Notes under the pieces: generated by a model
The model's input: the letters and a program-made list of their open reading frames with translations, nothing else
What the model was told of the DNA's origin: nothing
The model's database searches: none
Position numbers and translations under genes: made by a program
Shown here: piece after piece, positions 10,512-19,685 of the stretch
Layout: each line of letters opens with the position of its first letter
How positions within the stretch are numbered: the first letter of the stretch is position 1
NCBI GenBank assembly: GCA_028280415.1
Contig: JANQLV010000038.1
Coordinates: 36,328 to 100,327 of the forward strand
DNA length: 64,000 nt
Source of the DNA: Saprospiraceae bacterium
GTDB lineage: Bacteria; Bacteroidota; Bacteroidia; Chitinophagales; Saprospiraceae
Direction: 5' to 3'

Positions 10512-13500
10512 ATGCGTGTACTATTACTATCCCTTACCATATTCATCAGCTTTACAGCAGCTGCCCAGAATTTCTGGAATAGTGCTGATGAAAATGCTAT
10601 TATCCTGGGTCCTGAGAATGACCGGGGAATTATTCCGGAAAAATACCATGCTTACTCGCTCGACCTGGAAGACTTAAAAGTCTATTTGCAGGATGCTCCT
10701 ATGGAGCGTACACCGGAAGCATCCAGTCGTCCGTTAAAAGTATATTTGCCTCTACCGGATGGAGATTTACACGAATTCAACATTTACGAATCTCCTGTAA
10801 TGAAACCCGGTATTGCCGCAAGGTTTCCACACATTCGTTCCTATGAAGGATATAGTAGAACTGATCAAGCTGTTTCCGTTCGCTTTATGTATTCGGATCA
10901 TGGATTTTTCGGAACTTTCCGCACTCCGAACGGCAGATATTTTATCGAGCCTTATGCAAAAAATATTCACGATACCTATATTGTTTTTAATAGTAAAGAT
11001 CAAATTATTCCTGCTGAGCTGAGCGTGACTTGTGGTGTTCATAATGATGATGATTTCTTACATGAAAACGAACCTTTAGAAGGAATCGAAATCGATCAGC
11101 ATTTGCATGATCATAGTGGACATGCAAATTCAAGAAGTACTGCTGCTGCTCCGGTGGAACTAGTGGAATATGAGATAGCGGTTGCGGGTGTTGCAGAATG
11201 GACCGACTTACACGGAGGAACTGTTTCGGGTGGAATGTCAGCTGTAAATACAGTAGTTAATTTATTAAACTCAGTAATAACGCCAGAGACTGCTATTCGC
11301 TTCGTTTTGATTGAAGATAATGATCAGTTAATTTATACCGACCCGATAACTGATCCTTATAATGATGTAACCAACGGAGGTGGCCTGCTGGGGCAAAATC
11401 AGTTTAATCTCGACGTTACTTTAGGAAACGAAAATTATGATATCGGACATGTAATGACAATTGGTTGTGATGGAGGTTTGGGAGGAATTGCCGGAGGTAC
11501 GGTTTGCTCCAGTAATGGAAAAGGAAGAGGAGTTACTTGTCAGGGGGGAAGCTTGCAGGGAGCGGTATTGAATATTGCAGTACATGAAGTCGCACACCAA
11601 TTTACAGCTTCACACACCTGGGATAATTGTGAAGGATCAATTGGTGGAGTAGATATTCTAAATCAGAGAGCTTCCGGAACTGCATTCGAGCCAGGTAGTG
11701 GAAGTACAATCATGTCTTATGCAGGAGCTTGTGGAGGACAAAACGTTCAGTTTGGTTCTGATGATTATTATCATGTTGGTTCGCTTCAACAGATTTATAC
11801 TCATGCGAGAGAAGGTGGTGGTTCAACTTGTCCGGATGTCATTCCTGTAAGTAATAATTTACCAGAACTTTCACTTAGTTACGGGAACGGATTTTATATT
11901 CCGATTAGCACTCCTTTTGAATTAACTGCAGAAGCTACTGATGAAGATAATGACGATCTGACTTATTGCTGGGAACAATACAATGCAGGGCCAATTAGTG
12001 ATTTGGGCTCTCCAACCGGAAATGCTGCCAGCTTCCGTTCCTGGAATCCAACGGATGATCCAACCAGGATCTTCCCAAGAATTCAAAACCTTCTTTCCAA
12101 TTCTTTTTCTGATGTAGAAGTTTTACCCACTTATACCAGAAATTTAACCTTCCGGTGTACGGTAAGAGATAATATCCCCGAAGCGGGTGGAGTAGTTTGG
12201 GAAGAAGTTTCATTCGAAGCAACTAATTCAGCGGGGCCCTTTCTCGTAGATTATCCGAATTCCAATGAAGTTTTTCAAGTTGGTGATTATATAGAAGTAC
12301 TTTGGGATGTTGCTAATACAGATAATAATTTAGTGAACTGCCAAAAAGTAAATATCAAACTTTCTACAGATGCCGGCTTCACTTATCCAATCACTTTAGC
12401 AGAAGCGGTTCCCAATAATGGGGCGCATTTTGTTACTATTCCGAATGTATTAACTGGTGGTGCCAGAGTAAAGGTAGAGGCTGCCGATAATATCTTTTTT
12501 GATATTTCCAACTTTAATTCAACGATCATAGGCCCCGATGCTCCGGGTTATGCCTTTTCTGCCGGACCATTTAACCAACAGATTTGTGTTCCTGAAGATA
12601 TCGTCATTGATCTAAATACAATTTCCCTATTAGACTATGACTCTCTGATTACCTTTTCAGTAGATGGATTACCAGCCGGAGCTACTCCTGTTTTTAGCAC
12701 CAATCCCGTAACACCTTCTGAAAATGCTACACTAACAATCGATACAGAGAATATCACGGATGAAGGCTTCTTTTCAATTGATATACAGGCAATCGCTCAA
12801 GGTGGAGACACTTTGATCAGAACGGTTACTTTCGATCTTGTTATCAATGATTTTACTGCTATGGCTCCCGTAAGTCCGGCAAATGGAAGTTCCGGAAACA
12901 TTGAATCTCCGGAATATACCTGGCAGGGTACACCAAACGCTACTGAATACGAAATTCAAATTGCCAGCAGCCCTTCATTCGAAGCAAGCACAATAGTCGA
13001 AACAGCAATTACCAGTAATACCTCTTTTAACCCGACGCAAATTCTGGAAACCAGTGAATTATATTTCTGGAGAATTCGGGCAATTAATGAGTGTGGAGCA
13101 GGCGAATTCACGGTACCTCAGGCATTCCATACAGAAGTTTTCGAATGTTCCTCTTTTAAAAATGAAATACCGGCAAATATTTCCGGAATAGGAACTCCAA
13201 CCATCGAATCAGAGCTAGTAGTGAATTCTCAGGGGGAGATTAACGACCTCAACGTAACGAAAGTAAAAGGCTCACATGATTTAGTACAGCATTTGGATGT
13301 ATCCCTGGTTGCTCCGGATAATACGGAAGTACTTTTGTTCTCTGATATTTGTGGTGTGGCAACGGTTTTCAATCTTGGTCTTGATGATGAAGCTCCTTTA
13401 GAAATTCAATGCCCGCCGATTAACGGACAGGCTTTCAAGCCGCAAGGTAATTTATCCGATTTTGATGATATCACTGCTACTGGAATCTGGAAATTAAAAG

Positions 13501-14192
13501 TAACAGTAAACAATAATGCTGGAACAGGCGGACAGTTGGAAGAATGGTCCATAGAGCTTTGTGCCAATGCCAGTGCCAATGCTCCGTTCCTAGTAACCAA
13601 TGAGGTAATGCCTTTACCTCCTGGAGGAACCAGACAAATCACTGATGAATTCTTGTTATCGCAAGATGATGATAACGGACCATCAGAATTGACTTATACT
13701 GTAGTAACCGTACCCCAAAACGGAACCTTGTTTTTCCAGAGTACGCCGCTTGAAGCCGGTATGCAGTTTAGACAAGCCAGTTTGAATGCCGGAAATGTCC
13801 GCTACACACATGACGGAAGCCCGGAAGAAACCGATAGTTTTACCTTTACTGTAGAAGATGGAGAAGGTGGCTGGTTTGGTACACCTGCTTTTGAAATTGT
13901 CGTTGATCCGGACGTAATTATTAGCACAGAAGAACTGGAAAATAAATATGAATTTTCCGTGTTCCCGAATCCGGCACAAAATCAATTGAATTTACAATTC
14001 GAAAACCCGATTAATGAAAGTGTTGAGATTTACATAACCAATGTACAGGGTCAATTATTGCAAAGTTTAGTTTTAGATAATATTCTAAATACTACTACGA
14101 TCAATACACAGAACCTGACCAGTGGCATTTATTTTATTTATGTACAAAATGAGAATGTAAGTGCCACGAAGAAATTCGTGATTCAAAAATAG
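10512..14192 (+). CDS. Secreted reprolysin-like metalloprotease with P domain and T9SS type A tail
   Basis: 1226 residues with a signal peptide (MRVLLLSLTIFISFTAAAQ). A prodomain-like region (20-200) precedes a metzincin domain. Its zinc site is HEVAHQFTASH at residues 358-368 (ligands His358, His362, His368; catalytic Glu359), followed by the Met-turn STIMSYAG. Most relatives read HExGHxFGxxH; here both glycines are replaced (Ala361, Thr365), so activity is likely but not certain. Next come fibronectin/Ig-like segments (about 430-870), a proprotein-convertase P domain (about 880-1020, including SLVAPDNTEVLLF and GIWKLKV), and a cadherin/CSPG-like block (about 1030-1135). The C-terminal type A sorting domain runs FSVFPNPAQNQLNLQF to KKFVIQK. 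The sorting tail predicts export by the T9SS and cleavage or anchoring at the cell surface. A strong terminator follows. Confidence 0.87.
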   Translation: MRVLLLSLTIFISFTAAAQNFWNSADENAIILGPENDRGIIPEKYHAYSLDLEDLKVYLQDAPMERTPEASSRPLKVYLPLPDGDLHEFNIYESPVMKPGIAARFPHIRSYEGYSRTDQAVSVRFMYSDHGFFGTFRTPNGRYFIEPYAKNIHDTYIVFNSKDQIIPAELSVTCGVHNDDDFLHENEPLEGIEIDQHLHDHSGHANSRSTAAAPVELVEYEIAVAGVAEWTDLHGGTVSGGMSAVNTVVNLLNSVITPETAIRFVLIEDNDQLIYTDPITDPYNDVTNGGGLLGQNQFNLDVTLGNENYDIGHVMTIGCDGGLGGIAGGTVCSSNGKGRGVTCQGGSLQGAVLNIAVHEVAHQFTASHTWDNCEGSIGGVDILNQRASGTAFEPGSGSTIMSYAGACGGQNVQFGSDDYYHVGSLQQIYTHAREGGGSTCPDVIPVSNNLPELSLSYGNGFYIPISTPFELTAEATDEDNDDLTYCWEQYNAGPISDLGSPTGNAASFRSWNPTDDPTRIFPRIQNLLSNSFSDVEVLPTYTRNLTFRCTVRDNIPEAGGVVWEEVSFEATNSAGPFLVDYPNSNEVFQVGDYIEVLWDVANTDNNLVNCQKVNIKLSTDAGFTYPITLAEAVPNNGAHFVTIPNVLTGGARVKVEAADNIFFDISNFNSTIIGPDAPGYAFSAGPFNQQICVPEDIVIDLNTISLLDYDSLITFSVDGLPAGATPVFSTNPVTPSENATLTIDTENITDEGFFSIDIQAIAQGGDTLIRTVTFDLVINDFTAMAPVSPANGSSGNIESPEYTWQGTPNATEYEIQIASSPSFEASTIVETAITSNTSFNPTQILETSELYFWRIRAINECGAGEFTVPQAFHTEVFECSSFKNEIPANISGIGTPTIESELVVNSQGEINDLNVTKVKGSHDLVQHLDVSLVAPDNTEVLLFSDICGVATVFNLGLDDEAPLEIQCPPINGQAFKPQGNLSDFDDITATGIWKLKVTVNNNAGTGGQLEEWSIELCANASANAPFLVTNEVMPLPPGGTRQITDEFLLSQDDDNGPSELTYTVVTVPQNGTLFFQSTPLEAGMQFRQASLNAGNVRYTHDGSPEETDSFTFTVEDGEGGWFGTPAFEIVVDPDVIISTEELENKYEFSVFPNPAQNQLNLQFENPINESVEIYITNVQGQLLQSLVLDNILNTTTINTQNLTSGIYFIYVQNENVSATKKFVIQK

Positions 14193-14213
14193 ATTGCATT
14201 TTAATAAAAACAG

Positions 14214-14249
14214 AAGCCCGGTTTCCTAAATGGAAAGCCGGGCTTTTTT
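14214..14249. terminator. Strong, probably bidirectional intrinsic terminator
   Basis: AAGCCCGGTTTCC is followed by a short loop and GGAAAGCCGGGCTT (one bulged G), then TTTTTT on the plus strand. On the minus strand the same stem is followed by CTGTTTTT. It sits between the convergent protease gene and glgB and can serve both. Confidence 0.88.
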
Positions 14250-14280
14250 GTGTCTACAATTGTTTTTCGCATTTGGTATT

Positions 14281-14298
14281 TTTCGACAATTGTCGAAA
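14281..14298. repeat. Perfect 18-bp palindrome
   Basis: TTTCGACAATTGTCGAAA is fully self-complementary, with no loop bases. It lies between the terminator and the end of glgB, 72 bases beyond the glgB stop. It could be a protein-binding site or part of a glgB 3' structure; position alone does not decide. Confidence 0.5.
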
Positions 14299-14370
14299 CG
14301 GGGTTTTACTAAAAAGCAGTGATAAAAAGACCATAAAATAATTCCCCGGTCAATCTATCCCCTTTCCATA

Positions 14371-16332
14371 TTAAGAAACTGAGGATTGATCTACATAACT
14401 CTTCTTCTCTCTTCTTACATCCACTTGTTCAAACACTTGCATCGCCAGTGGAGCCAGAGTCATAAATAAAGCGTATTGCTGGCCATGCCAGTTAATTTCG
14501 GCGCTTTGCAAAGGCTCCGGGTTAGCAACATTAGAGCCTCCATAACTGCTGCTATCACTGTTTAATACTTCTTGCCAGTAACCAAGCATTGGAACTCCAA
14601 CCTTATAATTTTCTCTAACCACGGGCGTAAAATTACAAACGACCAGAAGAGCTTTGCTATCTGCTGTACCTTTTCTCAGAAAAGCAATAACACTGTTTTC
14701 ACTATCCGAATAATCAATCCACTGAAAACCTTCTGGCTTGAATTGTAACTCATATAATGCTGGATGATTTTTATAAAAATTGTTCAAATCGCGAATCCAG
14801 TTTTGGACGCCTTTGTGAAATCTAAATTCCAATAGCCACCATTCCAGACCTTTGTCGTGATTCCATTCACTCGTCTGTCCGTATTCCGCTCCCATAAAAA
14901 GCAGCTTGGTCCCGGGATGCATATACATTTTTCCGAAAAGGAGTCGAAGGTTAGCAAATCGCTGCCATTCGTCTCCGGGCATCCGATCAATCAATGCACC
15001 TTTTCCGTGTACTACTTCATCATGCGAAAGTGGTAGCATAAAGTTTTCCGTAAAGGCATAAACCAGACTAAAAGTGATTTCATTTTGATGATATTTTCGA
15101 TGGATCGGTTCTTTCTTGAAATACTCCAAAGTATCATGCATCCAGCCCATCATCCACTTTTGACCAAAACCAAGACCTCCATCATAGGTTGGTCTCGAAA
15201 CACCCGGCCAGCTCGTCGACTCTTCAGCAATCGTTACCGCATCCGGGAAATTGGCATAAACCGTTTCATTAAATTCTTTTAGAAAAGCGACTGCTTCCAG
15301 ATTTTCACGTCCACCGAATTCGTTGGGTATCCACTCCCCTTCTTTTCTTGAATAATCCAGATAAAGCATCGACGCTACTGCATCTACCCTCAGGCCGTCA
15401 GCGTGAAATAGGTCCAGCCAAAATAAAGCATTGCTGATCAAAAAAGCTCTTACTTCGTTGCGACCGTAATTGAAAATACAACTCTTCCAATCAGGGTGAA
15501 ACCCCTTGCGAGGATCGGCGTGATCATAAAGGTGCGTTCCATCATAATCTGCCAGCCCGTGTGCATCTTCCGGAAAATGTGAAGGGACCCAATCCAGGAT
15601 TACGCCAATACTGGCTTGATGGAATGCATCGATCAAAGCCATAAAATCCTGTGGTGTTCCATGCCGGCTGGAGGGAGCGTAATAGCCGATCCCCTGATAC
15701 CCCCAGGAACCAAAGAAAGGATATTCCATCACTGGCATAAATTCAACATGCGTAAAACCTAACTCCTGCACATAAGGCACCATCTCCTTCACCATTTCTT
15801 TATAAGTCAAAGAGCGGTTTTCCTCTTCTCCCACTTTCTTCCAGGAACCAATATGCATTTCGTATACCGAGTAGGGTTTAGCCTGATCCGCCTGAGTTTT
15901 TCGATGCTCCATCCAGCGCTTGTCTTTCCATTTGTACTCCAGATCCCAAACTACCGAAGCTGTGCGCGGCGGAGTTTCCCACATAAAAGCATAGGGATCC
16001 CCTTTCTCCAAATATCGACCATCCTGAGCCGTAATCTGATATTTATAAATTGTTCCTTTTTTCAAATCAGGAACAAATCCTTCCCAGATTCCGGAACCAT
16101 CCCAGCGTGGAAAAAGGGGATGCTCTTCACGATTCCAGTAATTGAAATCCCCAATCACGGAAACATAAGTTGCACCGGGTGCCCAGACCGCAAAATAAAC
16201 TCCCTTTTGCCCATCCACTTCCATCAGATGGCTTCCCAGCTTTTCGTATAATTTGAAATGCTTGCCGGATTTGAAAAGATTGATATCAAAATCCGTAAAT
16301 CTCGTAGTATGAATACAGGCTTTCGTTGGCAT
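14371..16332 (-). CDS. glgB: 1,4-alpha-glucan branching enzyme (GH13_9)
   Basis: This enzyme makes alpha-1,6 branches in glycogen-type glucan in the cytoplasm. An N-terminal CBM48 domain (about residues 30-120; VYFAVWAPGATYVSVIGDFNYW) precedes the GH13 barrel. Region II DGLRVDAVASMLY carries the nucleophile Asp, TIAEESTSWPG the acid/base Glu, and LSHDEVVHGK the third acid; all are intact. A C-terminal beta domain closes the protein (653 residues, usual for the family). I start at the ATG at 16332. A longer reading from a TTG at 16353 would lie inside the minus-7 promoter box (16351-16358) and adds only seven residues. With glgE and treS-mak nearby, its substrate is probably the linear glucan made by GlgE. 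Confidence 0.96.
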   Translation of the reverse strand: MPTKACIHTTRFTDFDINLFKSGKHFKLYEKLGSHLMEVDGQKGVYFAVWAPGATYVSVIGDFNYWNREEHPLFPRWDGSGIWEGFVPDLKKGTIYKYQITAQDGRYLEKGDPYAFMWETPPRTASVVWDLEYKWKDKRWMEHRKTQADQAKPYSVYEMHIGSWKKVGEEENRSLTYKEMVKEMVPYVQELGFTHVEFMPVMEYPFFGSWGYQGIGYYAPSSRHGTPQDFMALIDAFHQASIGVILDWVPSHFPEDAHGLADYDGTHLYDHADPRKGFHPDWKSCIFNYGRNEVRAFLISNALFWLDLFHADGLRVDAVASMLYLDYSRKEGEWIPNEFGGRENLEAVAFLKEFNETVYANFPDAVTIAEESTSWPGVSRPTYDGGLGFGQKWMMGWMHDTLEYFKKEPIHRKYHQNEITFSLVYAFTENFMLPLSHDEVVHGKGALIDRMPGDEWQRFANLRLLFGKMYMHPGTKLLFMGAEYGQTSEWNHDKGLEWWLLEFRFHKGVQNWIRDLNNFYKNHPALYELQFKPEGFQWIDYSDSENSVIAFLRKGTADSKALLVVCNFTPVVRENYKVGVPMLGYWQEVLNSDSSSYGGSNVANPEPLQSAEINWHGQQYALFMTLAPLAMQVFEQVDVRREKKSYVDQSSVS

Positions 16333-16350
16333 AAATTCAGGGCTTTTATG

Positions 16351-16386
16351 CAAAGATAATGTTTTTCTATCTTAGTGTAAAATCAA
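16351..16386 (-). promoter_or_regulatory. glgB promoter
   Basis: Read on the minus strand, TATCTTTG (16358-16351) is an exact TAnnTTTG box. TTG (16386-16384) lies 25 bases upstream, within TTGATTTTA. Transcription would begin just downstream, giving a leader of about 15 bases to the ATG at 16332. Confidence 0.62.
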
Positions 16387-16395
16387 CACTAATAT

Positions 16396-17238
16396 TTATC
16401 TTCTACGTCTTTTCTTTGGTTCTTTAATATTATATCTAAGCTGTACGCTAAAAATCCAGTCTATTTCCAGTACACTATAATCGCGGGTTCCCTCCTGGCT
16501 ATTTCCGGGGACAAAAGGAATTTCTTCTACGATATTGGTATTTTCACCGAGTAAGAAATTAGAAACAATTTTGAAATCCAAAAACAATTTTTTCGAAAGC
16601 TTTGCTGTAAGCATCGGGATAACAGAAACGTGCAAATTGAAAACCCTCGCTTTAATCGGAAAATGGTCAATCTCAAGAGATTTGTAATTATAAAAATAAT
16701 AAGCGGTTTCCAATCCTCCAGTCAGGCCAAAACGCAGCTTGCTTTTATTTCTACCAAAAAGTTTTCCTGCCTCATAACGCAAACCAATGACTCCTGATTT
16801 TTGCTCAAAACCCTGGGTTTGCCAAGCAATTTGCTCGTCCATTCTCCTGAAAGAATAGGTTATAAAATGCTTGGATTTGGAAAAACCCAGTTTGGTTAAT
16901 GATATCTCTTGAAACACATTATTGCTATTTTGAATTCTCAGGCTTGCACCTACACCTATTAATTGTGTAGGAAATTCATTAGTATTGTTCCTTGTAACAG
17001 TTAATGTTTCTCCTTCTTCAATGACAAATGTACCAGAATCACTCGTGATAAAGTTTAATATCAGATCATCAGAAGAATCTACAGTGTATTCTCCAGAAAA
17101 ATTGAAAGTTTTGATATTCGGGGAGTAATTTATGGAAGTTGAAATGGAAATTGTAGGCTCCGGTTTTTTTTCGCGCTGGGCAAAGCCTGATGCTAAAATC
17201 ATGAGGCATAAGATAAGAATTGTATATTTTTTGTTCAT
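16396..17238 (-). CDS. Small outer-membrane beta-barrel protein with Arg-rich tail
   Basis: 280 residues with a signal peptide (MNKKYTILILCLMILASGFAQ). The remainder is a run of amphipathic strands with Gly/Tyr/Phe turns (LRFGLTGGLETAYYFYNY, FNLHVSVIPMLTAKLSKKLFLDFKI), as in eight- to ten-stranded barrels of Bacteroidota. The last strand-like segment, WIFSVQLRYNI, is followed by KEPKKRRRR, a strongly basic end that is unusual for a barrel, where an aromatic C-terminal residue is normal. It is divergent from the patatin gene with 62 bases between start codons. It lies 63 bases upstream of the glgB start, so some read-through into glgB is possible, although glgB has its own promoter. Function unknown. 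Confidence 0.7.
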   Translation of the reverse strand: MNKKYTILILCLMILASGFAQREKKPEPTISISTSINYSPNIKTFNFSGEYTVDSSDDLILNFITSDSGTFVIEEGETLTVTRNNTNEFPTQLIGVGASLRIQNSNNVFQEISLTKLGFSKSKHFITYSFRRMDEQIAWQTQGFEQKSGVIGLRYEAGKLFGRNKSKLRFGLTGGLETAYYFYNYKSLEIDHFPIKARVFNLHVSVIPMLTAKLSKKLFLDFKIVSNFLLGENTNIVEEIPFVPGNSQEGTRDYSVLEIDWIFSVQLRYNIKEPKKRRRR

Positions 17239-17300
17239 TTATAGATGTTTTAGTTTTTAAAAACCTCAATTTACAAAATGTATTTTTCGATCAAAGACAA

Positions 17301-19532
17301 ATGAGAAAGATAATACCATTCATAGTTAGTCTTCTTTTGATGCTCTGTTTGCCCGACAGAGCTATTTCCCAGTTAAAAAAGAAAAAAATAGGCTTGGCAC
17401 TGAGTGGAGGTGGAGCAAAAGGGCTGGCGCATATTGGAGTATTAAAAGTGTTCGAAGAAGCCGGTATTTATCCCGATTATATTACCGGTACCAGCATGGG
17501 CTCGGTAGTTGGTGGACTCTATGCGATCGGTTATAGCGCTCATGAGCTGGATTCGCTTGCCAAAAATCTGGAATGGACCAACTTTTTTACCGATACTTAT
17601 GACAGAACCTACCGAACGATTGCAGAAAAAGATGAACTCGAAAGGTATATTTTCTCTTTTCCGGTCAAAGACAAAAAAATTAAATTACCCAAAGGATTTG
17701 TCGATGGACAAAAATTGACCATTCTTTTATCCAACCTGACACAGAAAGTTCACGGTATCAAAAGCTTCGACGATTTTATGATCCCCTTTCGCTGTATCGG
17801 AGGCGATCTGGAAACCGGAGAGGCTGTTGTTTTCGACAGTGGCTTTCTTCCGGATGCAATTCGTGCCAGTATTAGTATTCCTTCGGTTTTTGAGCCCGTT
17901 GAACGCGATGGACGGATAGTCGTCGACGGAATGATTATCCGGAATCTTCCCGTACAAGATGCATTTGATATGGGAGCTGATATAGTGATTGCAGTGGATG
18001 TAGGAAGTGGTTTATACAATCGGGATGAACTGAGTTCCATCATTAGTGTGGTGGAGCAGACGAGTAGTTACCGGATGGTACAGCTCAATGATCAGCAGGT
18101 GAACCTGGCGAATGTGGTTATTCGCCCGGAAGTACGCGATTTTTCCGCTTTAGATTTCGAGCCCATCGATTCGCTGATCGCAAAAGGAGAAGCTGCTGCC
18201 CTGGAGATGCTGCCCGGAATCAGGCAACAATTAGGAAAACAACCCAGTCTGCGGGTCCGGCGAAAAGGAATAACCCGAGGACTCCCCAGGGAAGTGGATA
18301 TATCCGCAGTAGAAGTCATTGGTCTGGTAGGAAAAGATGAGCAAACATTTTTGAAGATATTGCAAATTCAAGTCGATAAACGCTATGAAGTTGAAAAAAT
18401 TACGGAGCAGGTGGACAAGGTTGCTGCAACCGGTTTTTATAATAATGTAAGTTATCGGCTCATTCCCGAAGGGGATCATTTTTTATTAAAAATAAGAGCT
18501 GATAAAACTGATGATATTACTCTACAGGTCGGTGCAAATTATCACAGCACTTTTAATGCAGGTTTAATACTCAATGGTACTATGAGAAATGCTTTCCTGC
18601 AGGGGAGCAAGCTCTCTATTGATATTCGAATATCAGAAAATCCGGCACTCCGGGCAGACTATCTTTATTATACGAAAACCCGACCCAATATTGGCTTGCG
18701 ACTTAATGGTCTGGCTAATTTTTATCCTGGTTTTCTATACCTCGATAATGAACTACTGGATGAATATGATTTCTTAAAAGCCGTGGGCCGGTTAGATGTT
18801 TTTTCAGAATTGGGGCGACATACTGCGATTAGTCTTGGATTTAGCGCCGAGCATAACCGCCTGGAAAAACGCTTTTTGGATATTGATTCACAGAGCCCTA
18901 CAATCAATAAACTTACCGGGCATTTCCGTTTTGATTTCGACAATTTGAATCGAAAAAATTATCCAACTAAAGGCAGTCAAATAAAGTTATCCGGAAATCT
19001 GGTATTCAGCGGACAACTCCAAAATACTCAATCAGCAGGATCCAGTTTTTCCAATAGATATAATACCTATAACCTGCTTTCCTACCGGCAGCTTTTCCAG
19101 GTTGGTTCAGCCTTGACTCTTGAGTGGTATAACTGGGGAGGTTACTCCCGTTATCGGGAAACAGATTTTACACAATTGTTTTTCTTGGGACGTAGTTTGC
19201 CTTATGTCGATCAGTACATCCCTTTTTCCGGGTTAAATTATATGGAAAGGCCCGTCGGTAATTTTGCTTTTACCGGACTAAGCTTACAGGCAGAGCCCTA
19301 CAATAATATCTTTACTGTTTTTAGCGCAAATTATGGCTTCTTTCGAACGCCTGAATTTACTTATATAATCGGCGATCGTTTTCAATCGAGAGCCGAAGAA
19401 AGTAATCCGCTTGCCGGAATTGGATTTGAAATTGGTGCACTTTCCAATTTTGGCCCCCTCAGTCTGACCTCAGAATACAATTTAGAATCCAAATATTTTA
19501 ATTTCCTGTTCAGGCTCGGTTTTGCATTTTAA
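17301..19532 (+). CDS. Patatin-like phospholipase fused to POTRA and Omp85-type barrel
   Basis: 743 residues from the ATG at 17301. A longer reading from 17220 adds 27 residues with no signal character, while the chosen start gives a clean signal peptide ending RAISQ. The patatin domain (about 30-225) has the oxyanion loop GGGAKGLAHIG, the nucleophile Ser65 in GTSMG, and Asp209 in VDGM (usually DGA/DGG). A POTRA-like segment (about 330-400; VDISAVEVIGL, FYNNVSYRLIPEG) leads to a C-terminal barrel (about 405-743) with FRFDFDNLNRKNYPTKGSQIKLSG, a strand block typical of BamA/TamA-type barrels, ending LFRLGFAF. This is the PlpD/FplA architecture: a lipase on a type V-like outer-membrane anchor, expected to cleave phospholipids. 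Transcribed alone. Confidence 0.88.
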   Translation: MRKIIPFIVSLLLMLCLPDRAISQLKKKKIGLALSGGGAKGLAHIGVLKVFEEAGIYPDYITGTSMGSVVGGLYAIGYSAHELDSLAKNLEWTNFFTDTYDRTYRTIAEKDELERYIFSFPVKDKKIKLPKGFVDGQKLTILLSNLTQKVHGIKSFDDFMIPFRCIGGDLETGEAVVFDSGFLPDAIRASISIPSVFEPVERDGRIVVDGMIIRNLPVQDAFDMGADIVIAVDVGSGLYNRDELSSIISVVEQTSSYRMVQLNDQQVNLANVVIRPEVRDFSALDFEPIDSLIAKGEAAALEMLPGIRQQLGKQPSLRVRRKGITRGLPREVDISAVEVIGLVGKDEQTFLKILQIQVDKRYEVEKITEQVDKVAATGFYNNVSYRLIPEGDHFLLKIRADKTDDITLQVGANYHSTFNAGLILNGTMRNAFLQGSKLSIDIRISENPALRADYLYYTKTRPNIGLRLNGLANFYPGFLYLDNELLDEYDFLKAVGRLDVFSELGRHTAISLGFSAEHNRLEKRFLDIDSQSPTINKLTGHFRFDFDNLNRKNYPTKGSQIKLSGNLVFSGQLQNTQSAGSSFSNRYNTYNLLSYRQLFQVGSALTLEWYNWGGYSRYRETDFTQLFFLGRSLPYVDQYIPFSGLNYMERPVGNFAFTGLSLQAEPYNNIFTVFSANYGFFRTPEFTYIIGDRFQSRAEESNPLAGIGFEIGALSNFGPLSLTSEYNLESKYFNFLFRLGFAF

Positions 19533-19685
19533 AACCAGACATTGAAGCTCAAATATCAAATACCGAACAATGTTAAGAGCAGGTTAAAAGCAGCGACTTT
19601 TTTCCGTTGAATCCATTCGATGCCGTATAAGGGAACAAACAGGTCTTTTTTTACGCAATATTTTGTTCAACTAAAAAGAATTGAT

